Positions 34,392 through 43,427 of a stretch of DNA of 64,000 bases are shown one piece after another. The stretch is from NCBI RefSeq assembly GCF_009932555.1, contig NZ_BLJO01000006.1, positions 219,648 through 283,647 on the forward strand. Reading direction: 5' to 3'. Position 1 is the first letter of the stretch, and the number at the start of each line of letters is the position of its first letter. The notes beneath the pieces were generated by a model that had not been told where the DNA came from, ran no database searches, and was given only the letters and a program-made list of their open reading frames with translations. A program made the translations under genes and the position numbers. The DNA comes from Steroidobacter agaridevorans (lineage in GTDB: Bacteria; Pseudomonadota; Gammaproteobacteria; Steroidobacterales; Steroidobacteraceae).

Positions 34392-37355
34392 TCAGTAGAT
34401 CTTCTTGCTGAACGCCAGCTTGAAGTAACGGCCGAGCGGATTGCCGATGAACGGATCGTAGCTCAGATCCAGCAGCGCCAGCGGCGGATCTCGATCGGTC
34501 AGGTTGATCACGGACGCAGTGAGCATGGTCTCCGCCGGTAGTTCCAGGCGATACACCAGATCGTGCGTCAGGAACGATCCGATTTCCCGGCGTCCGTCCG
34601 GCACGCTCGAGCGCACATCCGTCACGCCATCGATGTAACGGGTGGTCCAGCGTAACCCGTGGTTGCCGAGGCTGTAATCCAGATACGTCGAGCCGCGCAG
34701 CTTGGGCAGGGAGCCGGTGCCTGCGCCGCCACGAGTGCCGGCGTAGTCGTCCTTTTCTTGGATCAACACACCCTCGACGAACAGCGCATCGCGCTCGTAC
34801 TTCAAGGTGTATGAACCGTCCGCGCCGACGAGCAAGTCGCCGCCCGCCACGCCTTCGAACAGATAGGACAGGCTGGCATCCAGGCCGGAGATCTTTTCTT
34901 CCGGTCCGTTGATCACATCGACGCGAGTACGAATCAGTGCGGCGGCACTGCAAGCACCGGCGGTCGTGAACGTGAAGCGAGTCTGCAACGCGTCGTATGC
35001 CGGGTCGTTGCAGCGGTTGGGATCGCCCGGATTCACGCCGAAGAACGTCGCGACCAGTTCGGTGCCGCCCTCGGTGCCGATCGGGTTCTCGAAGTTGAAT
35101 CGCCAGTAATCCAGCGAGGCCTTGAAGTTGCCCGCCTGCACGATGGTGCCGAAATTGAACGTATCGGCCTCTTCCGGCTTCAGATCCGGATTGCCGTAGT
35201 TGTCATAGGGCTTGTAGCCGCGATTGACACCCGTGTAGACCAGCGTGGTGCTGAAGCCGTCCAACAACTGCGTCTGCTGCGGACCACGGAACGTGCTGCC
35301 GGCCGAGCCGCGGAACGCCAGCCAATCGAGCGCCTGCCACCGTAGCGAAATCTTCGGGTTGGTGGTCGAGCCGACCAGGCCGCCGTAGTCCTCGTAACGT
35401 AACGCGACTTGCGCCTGCAACGACTCGAGCAGCGGCAGATTCACTTCGCCAAACACGCCGAACACATCACGGCTCAGGTCCTGATTGCGCTGCGGACCGA
35501 AGAACGTAAACACGCCGAACTGCGTCGTGCAGCCCATGTTGCCGTTCACCGGCGTGTCGACGCAGGGATTGAGATCGATGTCGGACCAGTAGTTGACTTC
35601 GCGCTCGTAACCTTCGTCGCGATACTGACCGCCGGCCGCCCAACCGATGGCGCCGCCCGGCAGCGACAGCGGCAACTCGCCGTTGAACACCAGGTCGACG
35701 GCCAGCGTCGAGGAAGTGTCCGTCGCGCCGGTGTCCTCGAACATCCAGTCGACCACCGACCGATCGTTCGCGAGTGCCGGGTCGTAGTTGAGATTGTTGA
35801 CGGCGCCGGTGGAAGGATTGCCCGCGAAGGCATTCGAGAACGGATTGAAGAACAAACATCCGCCCTGGCCCGCGGTGCCGCCCGGTGCACAGTTCGGACC
35901 GCCCAAACCATTCAACGCGAGCTGCAAACGATAGGCGAGGATGTCCGGCGTGTTCACCTCGCGTGTGTTCTCGCTGTACGTCACAGCGGTATCCCAGCCG
36001 ATGTCGGGACCGAATTCGCCATTCAAGCCCGCCGACACGCGGAAGCCATCGAACAAGCGCTCGTCCTTCTTGCCCTCGCCAGTGAGCGGATTGCCGCCGT
36101 TGCCCAGCGGACGCCACTGCAGGCCGCTTGCGACCACGAAGCGACGTTCCACGACGTCGGCACGATCGCCCGCGTCGAGCAACGGCAGGATGGCGCGCAG
36201 ACCCGGATTACTCAGCGGAATGATGTAGTTCGGCGACAGCAGACCGGTGGTGCGCGTCTGAGTCAGATTCGCGCCCTGCTGCGGACCATACGACGGCGAG
36301 GAATTTTCTTCCGGCGCATCGTGAACCGCATACAGCGCTTCGAGATGGAACGCCGTCTTCTCGCCGATATCCATGTTGAATTCGCTGTAGAGCTGGTAGT
36401 GCTCTTCGCGCTCGGCGAGATTGTCGAAAGTGATGTACTGCAAGCGGCAGCCATCGCCGGGCAGAACCTCGAATCCGCCCAACGCCGTACAGCCGGGATC
36501 TCGGAACGACCCTGCGGCGTCCACCGTGCCGTCCGCTCGTGTGAGCGCCGTTGTGTTGTATTGACCCGGATTGCCGAATCCCGAGTAACCGCCTTGCGGA
36601 TTCTCATCGTACGAGCGCACCGCCCAGTCGCGCTCCGTGGTGTTCAGTTCGGAGCGATGGCGATAGCCCGCGGCGACCAGGACGTTCCATGTGTCGGCGC
36701 GATGGCCCCATAAGGCATTTGCATGGTAGTCGCCATCGGAGCCATCGATGTAGCTGTACGAGGCATCGAGCGACAGACCTTCGACGTTGGTCTTGGTGAT
36801 GAAGTTGACGACACCGGCGACCGCATCGGAACCGTAGGTCGCGGCAGCGCCGTCTTTCAGCACTTCGATACGACCGATCGCCGCCATCGGCAGCAGATTG
36901 GTGTCGACGCCGTTGCCGGTCGGCGAGCCGGCGATGCGACGACCGTTCATCAGCACCAAGGTACGCACCGCGCCGATACCGCGCAGATTGATGTTGCTGC
37001 TGCCGGTGGATTGCGCCGAGCCGAATTGATTCGACTCGCCGAGCACGCCCTGCACGGCGGGAATGGACTTCACCAGGTCCACCATCGTGGGCGAGCCTTG
37101 CATCTGCAGATCGTCGGCGGTGAACACGTCGACCGGCAGCGCCGCGTCTTCGGCCGTGCCTTGAATATACGAGCCGGTCACTACGATGACTTCGAGTTCT
37201 TCGACGCCGGCCTGTTGCGCCATGACCGCGCCGCTGCCGAGCAGGAGCGAGCCTGCCAGCACACCGCGCACACCATCCCGCAACTTCCGATTGATGGCGA
37301 CGACGTCACGCGACGTGCGGACGCGCCGGACCCACGGGCTACGATTCGACTTCAT
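34392..37355 (-). CDS. TonB-dependent outer-membrane receptor
   Basis: The protein has about 987 residues. A long signal region (to about 50, ending VMAQQ) precedes a plug domain: VDVFTADDLQMQGSPTMVDL, INLRGIGAVRTLVLMNGRRI and IGRIEVLKDGAAATYGSDAV, AGVVNFITK. The 22-stranded barrel runs to the end, YFKLAFSKKIY. It belongs to the large Xanthomonadales/Caulobacter-type group without a TonB-box signature I can assign, whose substrates include oligosaccharides and other large compounds. Multiple paired Cys in loops are seen (DPGCTALGGFEVLPGDGC). GGGGGA lies before the ATG at 37355. A two-component system lies upstream on the same strand and may control it. Confidence 0.93.
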   Translation of the reverse strand: MKSNRSPWVRRVRTSRDVVAINRKLRDGVRGVLAGSLLLGSGAVMAQQAGVEELEVIVVTGSYIQGTAEDAALPVDVFTADDLQMQGSPTMVDLVKSIPAVQGVLGESNQFGSAQSTGSSNINLRGIGAVRTLVLMNGRRIAGSPTGNGVDTNLLPMAAIGRIEVLKDGAAATYGSDAVAGVVNFITKTNVEGLSLDASYSYIDGSDGDYHANALWGHRADTWNVLVAAGYRHRSELNTTERDWAVRSYDENPQGGYSGFGNPGQYNTTALTRADGTVDAAGSFRDPGCTALGGFEVLPGDGCRLQYITFDNLAEREEHYQLYSEFNMDIGEKTAFHLEALYAVHDAPEENSSPSYGPQQGANLTQTRTTGLLSPNYIIPLSNPGLRAILPLLDAGDRADVVERRFVVASGLQWRPLGNGGNPLTGEGKKDERLFDGFRVSAGLNGEFGPDIGWDTAVTYSENTREVNTPDILAYRLQLALNGLGGPNCAPGGTAGQGGCLFFNPFSNAFAGNPSTGAVNNLNYDPALANDRSVVDWMFEDTGATDTSSTLAVDLVFNGELPLSLPGGAIGWAAGGQYRDEGYEREVNYWSDIDLNPCVDTPVNGNMGCTTQFGVFTFFGPQRNQDLSRDVFGVFGEVNLPLLESLQAQVALRYEDYGGLVGSTTNPKISLRWQALDWLAFRGSAGSTFRGPQQTQLLDGFSTTLVYTGVNRGYKPYDNYGNPDLKPEEADTFNFGTIVQAGNFKASLDYWRFNFENPIGTEGGTELVATFFGVNPGDPNRCNDPAYDALQTRFTFTTAGACSAAALIRTRVDVINGPEEKISGLDASLSYLFEGVAGGDLLVGADGSYTLKYERDALFVEGVLIQEKDDYAGTRGGAGTGSLPKLRGSTYLDYSLGNHGLRWTTRYIDGVTDVRSSVPDGRREIGSFLTHDLVYRLELPAETMLTASVINLTDRDPPLALLDLSYDPFIGNPLGRYFKLAFSKKIY

Positions 37356-37675
37356 ATTGTCCCCCACTACATCCGCGGCCGTGACCCGCCGCCTGGGCGA
37401 ACACTGCTGGTATGTGTTCTATCGTCAGTCGTTCGCAGCATCCTCGCGAGGCGCTCGTTGCATCGCTCGTGGTCGCCGCGAACTTTGTTTGGTGCTTTGT
37501 GAAGCACTCGAAGTGTTGTACGTGACAGTGTCAGCGAGGGTCAACGCGCTTAATAAATCATTGCAATAGCGCGCATGAAATTTGCGAATTCCGACGTGAC
37601 AATCCGTTTGTGATTCTGTACGTCGGAATCGGCGTCAAAAAAGATACAGATCGGTTTCGCTCGCCGAGAGCGATT
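37356..37675 (-). promoter_or_regulatory. Control region of the TonB receptor
   Basis: This 320-base gap carries no gene. A possible minus-strand promoter is -35 TTGACC (37539-37544) and -10 TACAAC (37515-37520) with an 18-base spacer. A perfect dyad TGACA-G-TGTCA (37523-37533) sits within the spacer, where a repressor or response regulator would act. The leader would be about 150 bases. The rest shows AT-rich stretches near 37550-37640 and nothing else I can name. Confidence 0.4.
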
Positions 37676-39043
37676 TCAAGCGTGAAAGAGCGGCAGACTG
37701 ACCGTGAAGCGCGCGCCGCCGGTGGGTGCGTCGCCGATGTTGATTGCGCCACCGTGCGCTTCCACCAGGCTGCGCACGACGGCGAGTCCGAGCCCGGCGC
37801 CACCGGTGCGGCGATTGCGAGATGTTTCCAAACGGACGAACGGCTCGAGCAAAGCTTCGCGCTGCTCGGCTGGAATACCGGGCCCTTCGTCATCGATCGT
37901 GAGCCGCACAGATCGATCGCTTGCATCCACACGTACGTGCGCGGCGCGTCCGTACTGCAGAGCGTTGTCGATCAGATTAGCCACGACTCGGCGCAAGGCC
38001 ACTCGATCGCCGAGCACGATGGCGTCTTCCTCGCTCGTGACCGACTGCAAATGGATCGGCGCTCGCTCCGCAGAACGATCGTCGACTTCGTCTCGCACGA
38101 CCTGCCTGAACTCCACCAGCTCTTCGACCAGCTCGCCGGCGCCGGCTCGACTGGCGAGCAGAGCGTCGTCGAGCAGACGGATCATGTCGTCGATGTCGGC
38201 GACGGCGCGCTCGCGATCCATCTTGTCGGGAATGTGATCGACGCGCAGGCGCAGGCGTGTGGCAAATGTTCGTACATCGTGTGAAATGCCGCCGAGCATT
38301 GCCATTCGTGCACGCAGCAGTTGCGCCAAGCGAGCCTGCAGGCGATTGAACGCAGCGATGAGCGCGCGAATCTCCGGCGCAGCCGAACGTGTTTCCGCGA
38401 GCATCGTCGGCTGTCCGGAGAAGTCGAACTGATCCACCGTTGCCGCCAGTCGCGCCAACGGGCGCGTCTGTCGATGCATGATGATCAACGCCATCAAGCC
38501 CGTGAGCGTGCCGACCAGACCGGCAATGAACCCGATCGGCATGCCGTACACATTGGTCGTCGGCCGGTGATAGCCGCGAATCACCAATGTTTCTCCCGTC
38601 TGCAAGCGGACGCGCAGCTCCAGATCGGTCGGCTTCATATAGGAGAACTGCGGCGGCCGTTTGTTGTGGCCGGCAGCGGCGTCGAATGTGAGACTGAAGG
38701 GTCGTCCGCCGATCTCATCGAGCGCCTTCTCCACCAGCTGCGCTCGCAGTTCGAACGGACGAGTCTGCGGCGTTTGCAGCAGCGGCAATGCACTCACGAG
38801 CTGCACGCTGAACTTCGCCGAGCCGACGGCGCGAGTGATCAGCGAACGTTCCGTGCTGCCACTGGCTTGCTCGAGGAGCTGCACGATTGCCGCAATCTGC
38901 TGGGGCAACGGCAGTGGCCGTGACTCACCATCTTCTCTGGCCGTCGCCATATAGAAGATGGCCGTCGACGCGATCCAGCCAACGATCAAACTCAGCACGA
39001 CGATCAAGCCGAGTCGCGACGCAAATGTGAGCCGTGTGATCAC
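37676..39043 (-). CDS. Sensor histidine kinase (EnvZ/RstB type)
   Basis: The protein has 455 residues. Two membrane helices at about 10-30 and 170-190 frame a periplasmic sensor of about 140 residues, followed by HAMP (RLAATVDQFDFSG). The dimerisation/phosphoacceptor box is GISHDVRTFATRLRLR with His at about 245; the usual Pro after the Arg-Thr is Phe here. The ATPase domain has NLIDNALQYG, DEGPGIP and GAGLGLAVVRSLVEAHGG. It overlaps the response-regulator gene by four bases (ATGA) and lies 320 bases upstream of the TonB receptor on the same strand. The signal is unknown. Confidence 0.92.
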   Translation of the reverse strand: MITRLTFASRLGLIVVLSLIVGWIASTAIFYMATAREDGESRPLPLPQQIAAIVQLLEQASGSTERSLITRAVGSAKFSVQLVSALPLLQTPQTRPFELRAQLVEKALDEIGGRPFSLTFDAAAGHNKRPPQFSYMKPTDLELRVRLQTGETLVIRGYHRPTTNVYGMPIGFIAGLVGTLTGLMALIIMHRQTRPLARLAATVDQFDFSGQPTMLAETRSAAPEIRALIAAFNRLQARLAQLLRARMAMLGGISHDVRTFATRLRLRVDHIPDKMDRERAVADIDDMIRLLDDALLASRAGAGELVEELVEFRQVVRDEVDDRSAERAPIHLQSVTSEEDAIVLGDRVALRRVVANLIDNALQYGRAAHVRVDASDRSVRLTIDDEGPGIPAEQREALLEPFVRLETSRNRRTGGAGLGLAVVRSLVEAHGGAINIGDAPTGGARFTVSLPLFHA

Positions 39044-39753
39044 GCGACGTTCCCGACGTGCGCGGTGAACAGATAGCCGCCATTGCGCACGGTCGTGATC
39101 AGCTTGGCAGACGGACTGGCTGTATCGAGCTTGCGTCGCAAGCGGGAGATCTGCATGTCGACCGTGCGATCGAACGGATCGGCCATGCGCCCGCGCGTCC
39201 AGCTCAGAATCTGCTCACGGGTCAGCACGCGTCGCGGATGCTGAATGAAGCATGCGAGCAGATCGAACTCGGCGGCTGTCAGTGCAACCGCCGTTTTGTT
39301 CTGATCGACGAGCTCGCGCGCATCGAGATCGATGACGAAGCCGCCGAACGAGAAGCGCCGCTCGCGAACGACGGGCGGCGTCGAGGCGCCTCGTCGTAAT
39401 AACGCTCGCACTCTCGCCAGCAATTCGCGCGGTCCGAACGGTTTGACGAGGTAGTCGTCGGCGCCCATTTCCAGACCGACCACCCGATCGACCTCATCGC
39501 TCTTCGCCGTGAGCATCAGGATGGGCAAGTTGCTGTGAGCCCGCAGGCGGCGGCAGATGCTCAAGCCATCCTCGCCCGGCAGCATCAGGTCCAGCACGAT
39601 CAAGTCCGGTCGGCGGCGCGCGAGCACATCGTCCATGCCCCGCGCATCCTCGGCTGCGTCGACCTCGAAGCCTTCACGGCGCATGAGATCGGCAACCATC
39701 TGCCGGATTTCGGGATCGTCTTCGACTATGAGTAGGTGGGCGGCGGCTCGCAT
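39040..39753 (-). CDS. OmpR/PhoB-family response regulator
   Basis: The protein has 237 residues. The receiver holds the acidic pair in LLIVEDDPEI, the phosphoacceptor Asp in DLIVLDLMLPGEDG and the Lys in DDYLVKPFGPRELL. The C-terminal winged helix (LTAAEFDLLACFIQHPRRVL, MQISRLRRKLD, GYLFTA) is OmpR-type. I chose the ATG at 39753, which begins MRAAAHLLIVED; an alternative in-frame start lies 36 bases upstream. It is the first gene of the two-component operon. Likely targets are itself and the downstream TonB receptor, which is inference from position. Confidence 0.93.
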   Translation of the reverse strand: MRAAAHLLIVEDDPEIRQMVADLMRREGFEVDAAEDARGMDDVLARRRPDLIVLDLMLPGEDGLSICRRLRAHSNLPILMLTAKSDEVDRVVGLEMGADDYLVKPFGPRELLARVRALLRRGASTPPVVRERRFSFGGFVIDLDARELVDQNKTAVALTAAEFDLLACFIQHPRRVLTREQILSWTRGRMADPFDRTVDMQISRLRRKLDTASPSAKLITTVRNGGYLFTAHVGNVA

Positions 39754-39944
39754 GCCGCTCTTGTACGGCAGGCCCCGGGCAATTCTCAAGCACGGCGCAC
39801 GCGGTTACAGACTGTTACACGCCATTGACCAAACGCCAAACAAACTGCAGTACGAAACAGGCACGCTTGGACGTACTTGGTCGGCACCGCCCTGATCCCC
39901 ACTTCAGGCGCGCTGCCGCCGGCGGCCAGGGACGGCCGGTCTTT

Positions 39945-40772
39945 TTAACCTTCCGAGGCGCCGTTCGGCGTACCGATGCCCTGCTCGATGGCCGTGGTCA
40001 GCGGCTTCATGAAGAACGAGTCCTCTGGCATCAGCCGTACGGGAATATCGTGCCGCTTCAGCGCATCGGCCACGACCGGGCCAATGGCTGCGACCTCGGT
40101 TTTCTCGAAGGCGGCTCGCACCAGCTCCGGCGGGCCGACGTTGAACAGACGCTCGATTTGCGGAGTGCTGGTGAACGCGATGATGTCCACGCTGCCCGCC
40201 GCCATCTTTTGCATGAGGTCGCGAACCGCGTCGTCGGCGAGCTTGTCGGCGTACACATAAGGCGCCACCGTCCGCACCTGCGCTCCCGCCGATTGCAGGA
40301 ACTCGATCAGCGGCCGATTGGGTTCAGTGCCATACAGCTGCACACCCACTTTGCGACCTTGCAGATTCTCGGCACGCAGCGAATCGATCACGCCCTGCGT
40401 GGTCGGCGACTGTGCCGCGATCTCGGGCTTGAGTCCCAACTCTCGCAATGCTCGCGCCGGCTTCGGACCTCGCGTGATCTTTCTCACCGCACCCAAGCGC
40501 TGCACGAACGGCTCGCGCAGTGACGGCTCGTTCTTATCGATGCAGCCGAGCAAGCGGCGCAAGCCTTCGCCTGTCAGCAGGATCAAGTCGTCGCACGAGC
40601 CAGCACTGAAATCGTGCAGCCAGTCGAGCACCGGCTTGGGATCGGGCGCATCCAGAATCGCCACGAGCGGACAGCGCAGGACCGTCGCGCCCCGGCGTTC
40701 GAGCATTGCAGAGAAGACATCCAGCTCCCGAGTCTCGGGGACCGCGATGGTGCGACCAGTGAGTGTTGCCAT
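39945..40772 (-). CDS. hemD: Uroporphyrinogen-III synthase
   Basis: The protein has 275 residues, normal for HemD. It has the two-domain fold with little sequence conservation, but recognisable parts are present: RTIAVPETRELDVFSAMLER, the first-domain LILLTGEGLRRLL, VGVQLYGTEPNRPLIEFLQS, VAPYVYADKLADDAV and DIIAFTSTPQIERLF, VAAIGPVVADALKRHDIPVR. The enzyme closes and inverts hydroxymethylbilane in haem, sirohaem and B12 synthesis. Unlike in enterics, it stands apart from hemC. HemD families also include fused or stray paralogues, so this could be a second copy. Confidence 0.82.
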   Translation of the reverse strand: MATLTGRTIAVPETRELDVFSAMLERRGATVLRCPLVAILDAPDPKPVLDWLHDFSAGSCDDLILLTGEGLRRLLGCIDKNEPSLREPFVQRLGAVRKITRGPKPARALRELGLKPEIAAQSPTTQGVIDSLRAENLQGRKVGVQLYGTEPNRPLIEFLQSAGAQVRTVAPYVYADKLADDAVRDLMQKMAAGSVDIIAFTSTPQIERLFNVGPPELVRAAFEKTEVAAIGPVVADALKRHDIPVRLMPEDSFFMKPLTTAIEQGIGTPNGASEG

Positions 40773-40788
40773 TCCTCCTGCTATACCA

Positions 40789-41667
40789 TCAACGGCAGCG
40801 CGGAGGCCAGACCTCGGCGGCCTTCGGCGCGAGATCGATCAGGAACATCTCGCCGGACCGCTCGCCATCACGTTGCGCGAACAGCAGCCGGTCGCCGGCC
40901 GGTGACAGCAGCGGCCCGACCTGAAATTGCTCCGCCAGCGCCGGAATCTCTCCGACCTCCACCCAGCGATCGTCGCGCCACTTATATTGATAGAGATGCG
41001 AACGCTCGGTCCGATGCGCGACCACGATCATGGTGCTGCCGTCGCGTGACACTTCCGCTTCGTACTCGAACGCAGGCGTATTCACCGGCGGGCCGACATT
41101 CTCGACCTGCCAATTGCCATCGGCCTGACGCGTGGCCATGTAAATGTCACCCTGACCTGCGCCACCCTCACGAGCGGAGCCGAAGTACAAGCGACCTTGC
41201 ATGTCCTCACGCGGCAGCAGCTCCGACGTCGGCGAGTTCACCGGTTCAGGCAAACGCTTCGGCTCGCTCCACGCACCGTTGGTCGAGCGCTCGACCATCC
41301 AGATGTCGAAATCCTCATGCTTGGGATCCTGACGCGTCGAAATGTAGTACAAGCGACGGCCGTCATAGGTCACGAACGGATCGGCTTCGACGATGGGCAG
41401 CGGCTGGGCGAACGAGGGGACTTCCGGTTTGCTCCAAGCGCCGCGCTGGCAGCGGGACACCATGACTCGATACTTGTCGAAGTCGGGGTCGGCGCTGAGG
41501 AAGTACATCTCGCGCCCGTCGGGCGTGAAGGTTGGCGATGATTCGTAACCGGACGACGAGATCGCGGGCGGCGTCCAGCGCCTCGGCGTGTCCTCCGGTT
41601 GCGACCACGCAATGCTGACAATGAAAATGCTGATGGCTGCCCAGTGAAAGCAGCGGAGAGCGACCAT
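40789..41667 (-). CDS. Exported PD40/TolB-like beta-propeller protein
   Basis: The protein has about 292 residues. A signal peptide (ALRCFHWAAISIFIVSIAWS) is followed by repeated PD40/WD40-like blades: SPTFTPDGREMYFLSAD, DPFVTYDGRRLYYISTRQD, GRLYFGSAREGGAGQGDIYM and LLSPAGDRLLFAQRDGERSG. Such proteins commonly bind partners in the periplasm; the role here is unknown. The most likely start, ATG at 41667, shares bases with the ATG of the divergent AsnC gene (CCATGG). An earlier start at 41682 would overlap that gene further. It ends 16 bases before hemD and may be cotranscribed with it. Confidence 0.78.
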   Translation of the reverse strand: MVALRCFHWAAISIFIVSIAWSQPEDTPRRWTPPAISSSGYESSPTFTPDGREMYFLSADPDFDKYRVMVSRCQRGAWSKPEVPSFAQPLPIVEADPFVTYDGRRLYYISTRQDPKHEDFDIWMVERSTNGAWSEPKRLPEPVNSPTSELLPREDMQGRLYFGSAREGGAGQGDIYMATRQADGNWQVENVGPPVNTPAFEYEAEVSRDGSTMIVVAHRTERSHLYQYKWRDDRWVEVGEIPALAEQFQVGPLLSPAGDRLLFAQRDGERSGEMFLIDLAPKAAEVWPPRCR

Positions 41668-42082
41668 GGATGCGATCGACATGCAGATTGTCTCGCTTCT
41701 GCGCACGAACGCGCGGATGCCGTTGAAAACCATTGCAGCCAAAGTGGCGCTGGCTCGGAGCACCGTGCGCGAGCGGCTGTTCAAACTGGAAGAATCCGGT
41801 GTCATTCTCGGCTATCACGCTCGCGTTGCTGATGCTGATCGGTTGTCGGCGCTGCTGTTACTCAAGCTGGCCAAGACCCCGGCGCCCAAGACTGTGGCTG
41901 CAATCACGGGATTGCCGGATGTTCGTCGTTGCTATTCCTTGAGTGGCGACATCGATCTTGCGGTCGAGATCGAGGCGCGCGCAACGTCGCAGCTCAACTC
42001 GACGCGCGACCACATTGCGACCTTGCCGGATGTGATCGACGTAACCACTTCACTGATTCTCAAACGCGACAAGGACGCCTAG
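41666..42082 (+). CDS. Lrp/AsnC-family regulator
   Basis: The protein has 138 residues. The N-terminal HTH is MDAIDMQIVSLLRTNARMPL, KTIAAKVALARSTVRERLFK, and LEESGVILGYHARV, followed by the RAM/ligand domain (LLLKLAKTPAPKTVAAITGL, RRCYSLSGDIDLAVEIEA). It would control its own gene and close neighbours in response to an amino acid. GGAGAG lies six bases before the ATG. Its start overlaps that of the divergent propeller gene, so no intergenic promoter remains and each promoter must lie inside the other gene. It converges on a RidA gene with a four-base overlap. Confidence 0.88.
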   Translation: MDAIDMQIVSLLRTNARMPLKTIAAKVALARSTVRERLFKLEESGVILGYHARVADADRLSALLLLKLAKTPAPKTVAAITGLPDVRRCYSLSGDIDLAVEIEARATSQLNSTRDHIATLPDVIDVTTSLILKRDKDA

Positions 42083-42519
42083 GCCGCTGCGATCGCTTCG
42101 ATCTCGAGCAACCACTCTTCGTCGTAGATGCCGGTGATGATGATGGTCAGCGCCGGCGCGTGCGCGCCGAGGACTTCCTTGCGCACGGCTGCGTTGGCTG
42201 CGCGGAACTGGCGATCGGAAAGGAATACGGTGACTTTGACGAGATCAGTCAGCTTCATTCCCGCGGCGGTGAGTTGAGCTTCGATGTTGCGCCAGACGAG
42301 TCGGCACTGATCTTCAAATCGCTCGGGCACTTTGCCTTCTGCGTCGGCGGGCACCTGGCCGCTGATAAACAAGAGCTTGCTCGGTCGCTCGACCAGACGG
42401 GCCTGAGCGTAAGACAGGCCGCTGGAATTGATTGCTTCACTACTCATCGCTGTCGCCACCACGGAAGCCGGAAACACCACGCCACCCAGAATGCTCGCGC
42501 ACACGTGTCGTCGTTGCAT
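42079..42519 (-). CDS. RidA/YjgF-family protein, possibly exported
   Basis: The protein has about 146 residues from the ATG at 42519. The RidA domain covers residues 30-146: LSYAQARLVERPSKLLFISG, QVPADAEGKVPERFEDQCRL, VWRNIEAQLTAAGMKLTDLV and ITGIYDEEWLLEIEAIAAA. The N-terminal MQRRHVCASILGGVVFPASV looks like a short export signal (Tat-like RR), as in the other RidA gene of this window. A start at 42447 would give a plain cytoplasmic RidA of 122 residues; none of the starts has a good ribosome site, so localisation is uncertain. It converges with asnC, overlapping by four bases. Confidence 0.75.
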   Translation of the reverse strand: MQRRHVCASILGGVVFPASVVATAMSSEAINSSGLSYAQARLVERPSKLLFISGQVPADAEGKVPERFEDQCRLVWRNIEAQLTAAGMKLTDLVKVTVFLSDRQFRAANAAVRKEVLGAHAPALTIIITGIYDEEWLLEIEAIAAA

Positions 42520-42686
42520 GGGCGAAGTTTGCCGCATGTACGCGGGAATACAGGCCGGCCAATTGACGGCCCTGCCGCCACTTCGGCGGCAATCGATGCG
42601 AACCGGCCTGCGCTTTCGCGTTTGCCGACGGCAGGCTTTGTGAGAATCACATTGTGAGGCTCGGCCAGTGCGAGCAAGACTCCGCC

Positions 42687-43427
42687 ATGACACTCACGAC
42701 CGCCACCGCCTACGTCGCGCTCATCTTCCTGCTCGCGGGCGCGGTGAAAGGCGTTGTCGGCTTGGGGCTGCCGACGGTTGCGATGGGGTTGCTCAGTCTT
42801 CGGATGCCGCCAGCCGAGGCGGCCGCAATCCTGCTACTGCCATCCTTCATTACTAATGTGTGGCAGCTCGCCGAGGGACCACGACTTGGCTCTCTCGTGA
42901 GGCGGCTATGGCCCACGCTGCTTGCGATCTTCGTGAGCACGGCCCTCGCCGCAAGCGTGATCGCATCCGCCAAGTCGACTATCGCGAGCGTCGCTCTCGG
43001 TGGCGCATTGTTACTTTACGCCACTGCTGGCCTCTTCAACTTTCATATGAATGTCTCGACGGAGGCGGAGCGATGGGCGGGCCCCACCGTCGGCATCGCC
43101 ACCGGATTCATCACCGGCGCGACTGGAACATTCGTCATCCCCGCCGTTCCTTATCTCGCCGGGCTCGGCCTCGCTCGCGACGAACTGGTTCAAGCGCTCG
43201 GACTCTCATTCACCGTCTCCACCGTGGCGCTCGGACTGGGATTGCTCTGGCACGGCGCCCTGCAGTTTCAATCCATCTCCCACTCCACCTTCGCCATCGT
43301 CCCCGCCTTGCTCGGCATGCTGCTCGGCGGCCGAATCCGCCGCCGCGTTTCGCCGGAGCGATTCCGGCGATGGTTCTTTGTCGGCTTGGGTCTGCTGGCG
43401 CTGCATCTCATCTACGCAGCGCTCTAG
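42687..43427 (+). CDS. TauE/SafE-family sulfite/organosulfonate exporter
   Basis: The protein has about 246 residues and about eight membrane helices. Family marks: LIFLLAGAVKGVVGLGLPTV, AMGLLSLRMPPAEAAAILLL and LPSFITNVWQL in the first half, and VGIATGFITGATGTFVIPAV, PYLAGLGLARDELVQALGLS in the second. The repeated G-x-x-x-G-LG elements are diagnostic. The ion or sulfonate handled is unknown. Its end overlaps the end of the converging quinone-reductase gene by four bases. The start at 42687 has no strong ribosome site. Confidence 0.88.
   Translation: MTLTTATAYVALIFLLAGAVKGVVGLGLPTVAMGLLSLRMPPAEAAAILLLPSFITNVWQLAEGPRLGSLVRRLWPTLLAIFVSTALAASVIASAKSTIASVALGGALLLYATAGLFNFHMNVSTEAERWAGPTVGIATGFITGATGTFVIPAVPYLAGLGLARDELVQALGLSFTVSTVALGLGLLWHGALQFQSISHSTFAIVPALLGMLLGGRIRRRVSPERFRRWFFVGLGLLALHLIYAAL

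Noticed and set aside
40789-41805. A start of the propeller gene at 41805, inside the asnC coding region.
   Set aside because: It would put 46 charged residues before a clear signal peptide and overlap asnC by about 140 bases.
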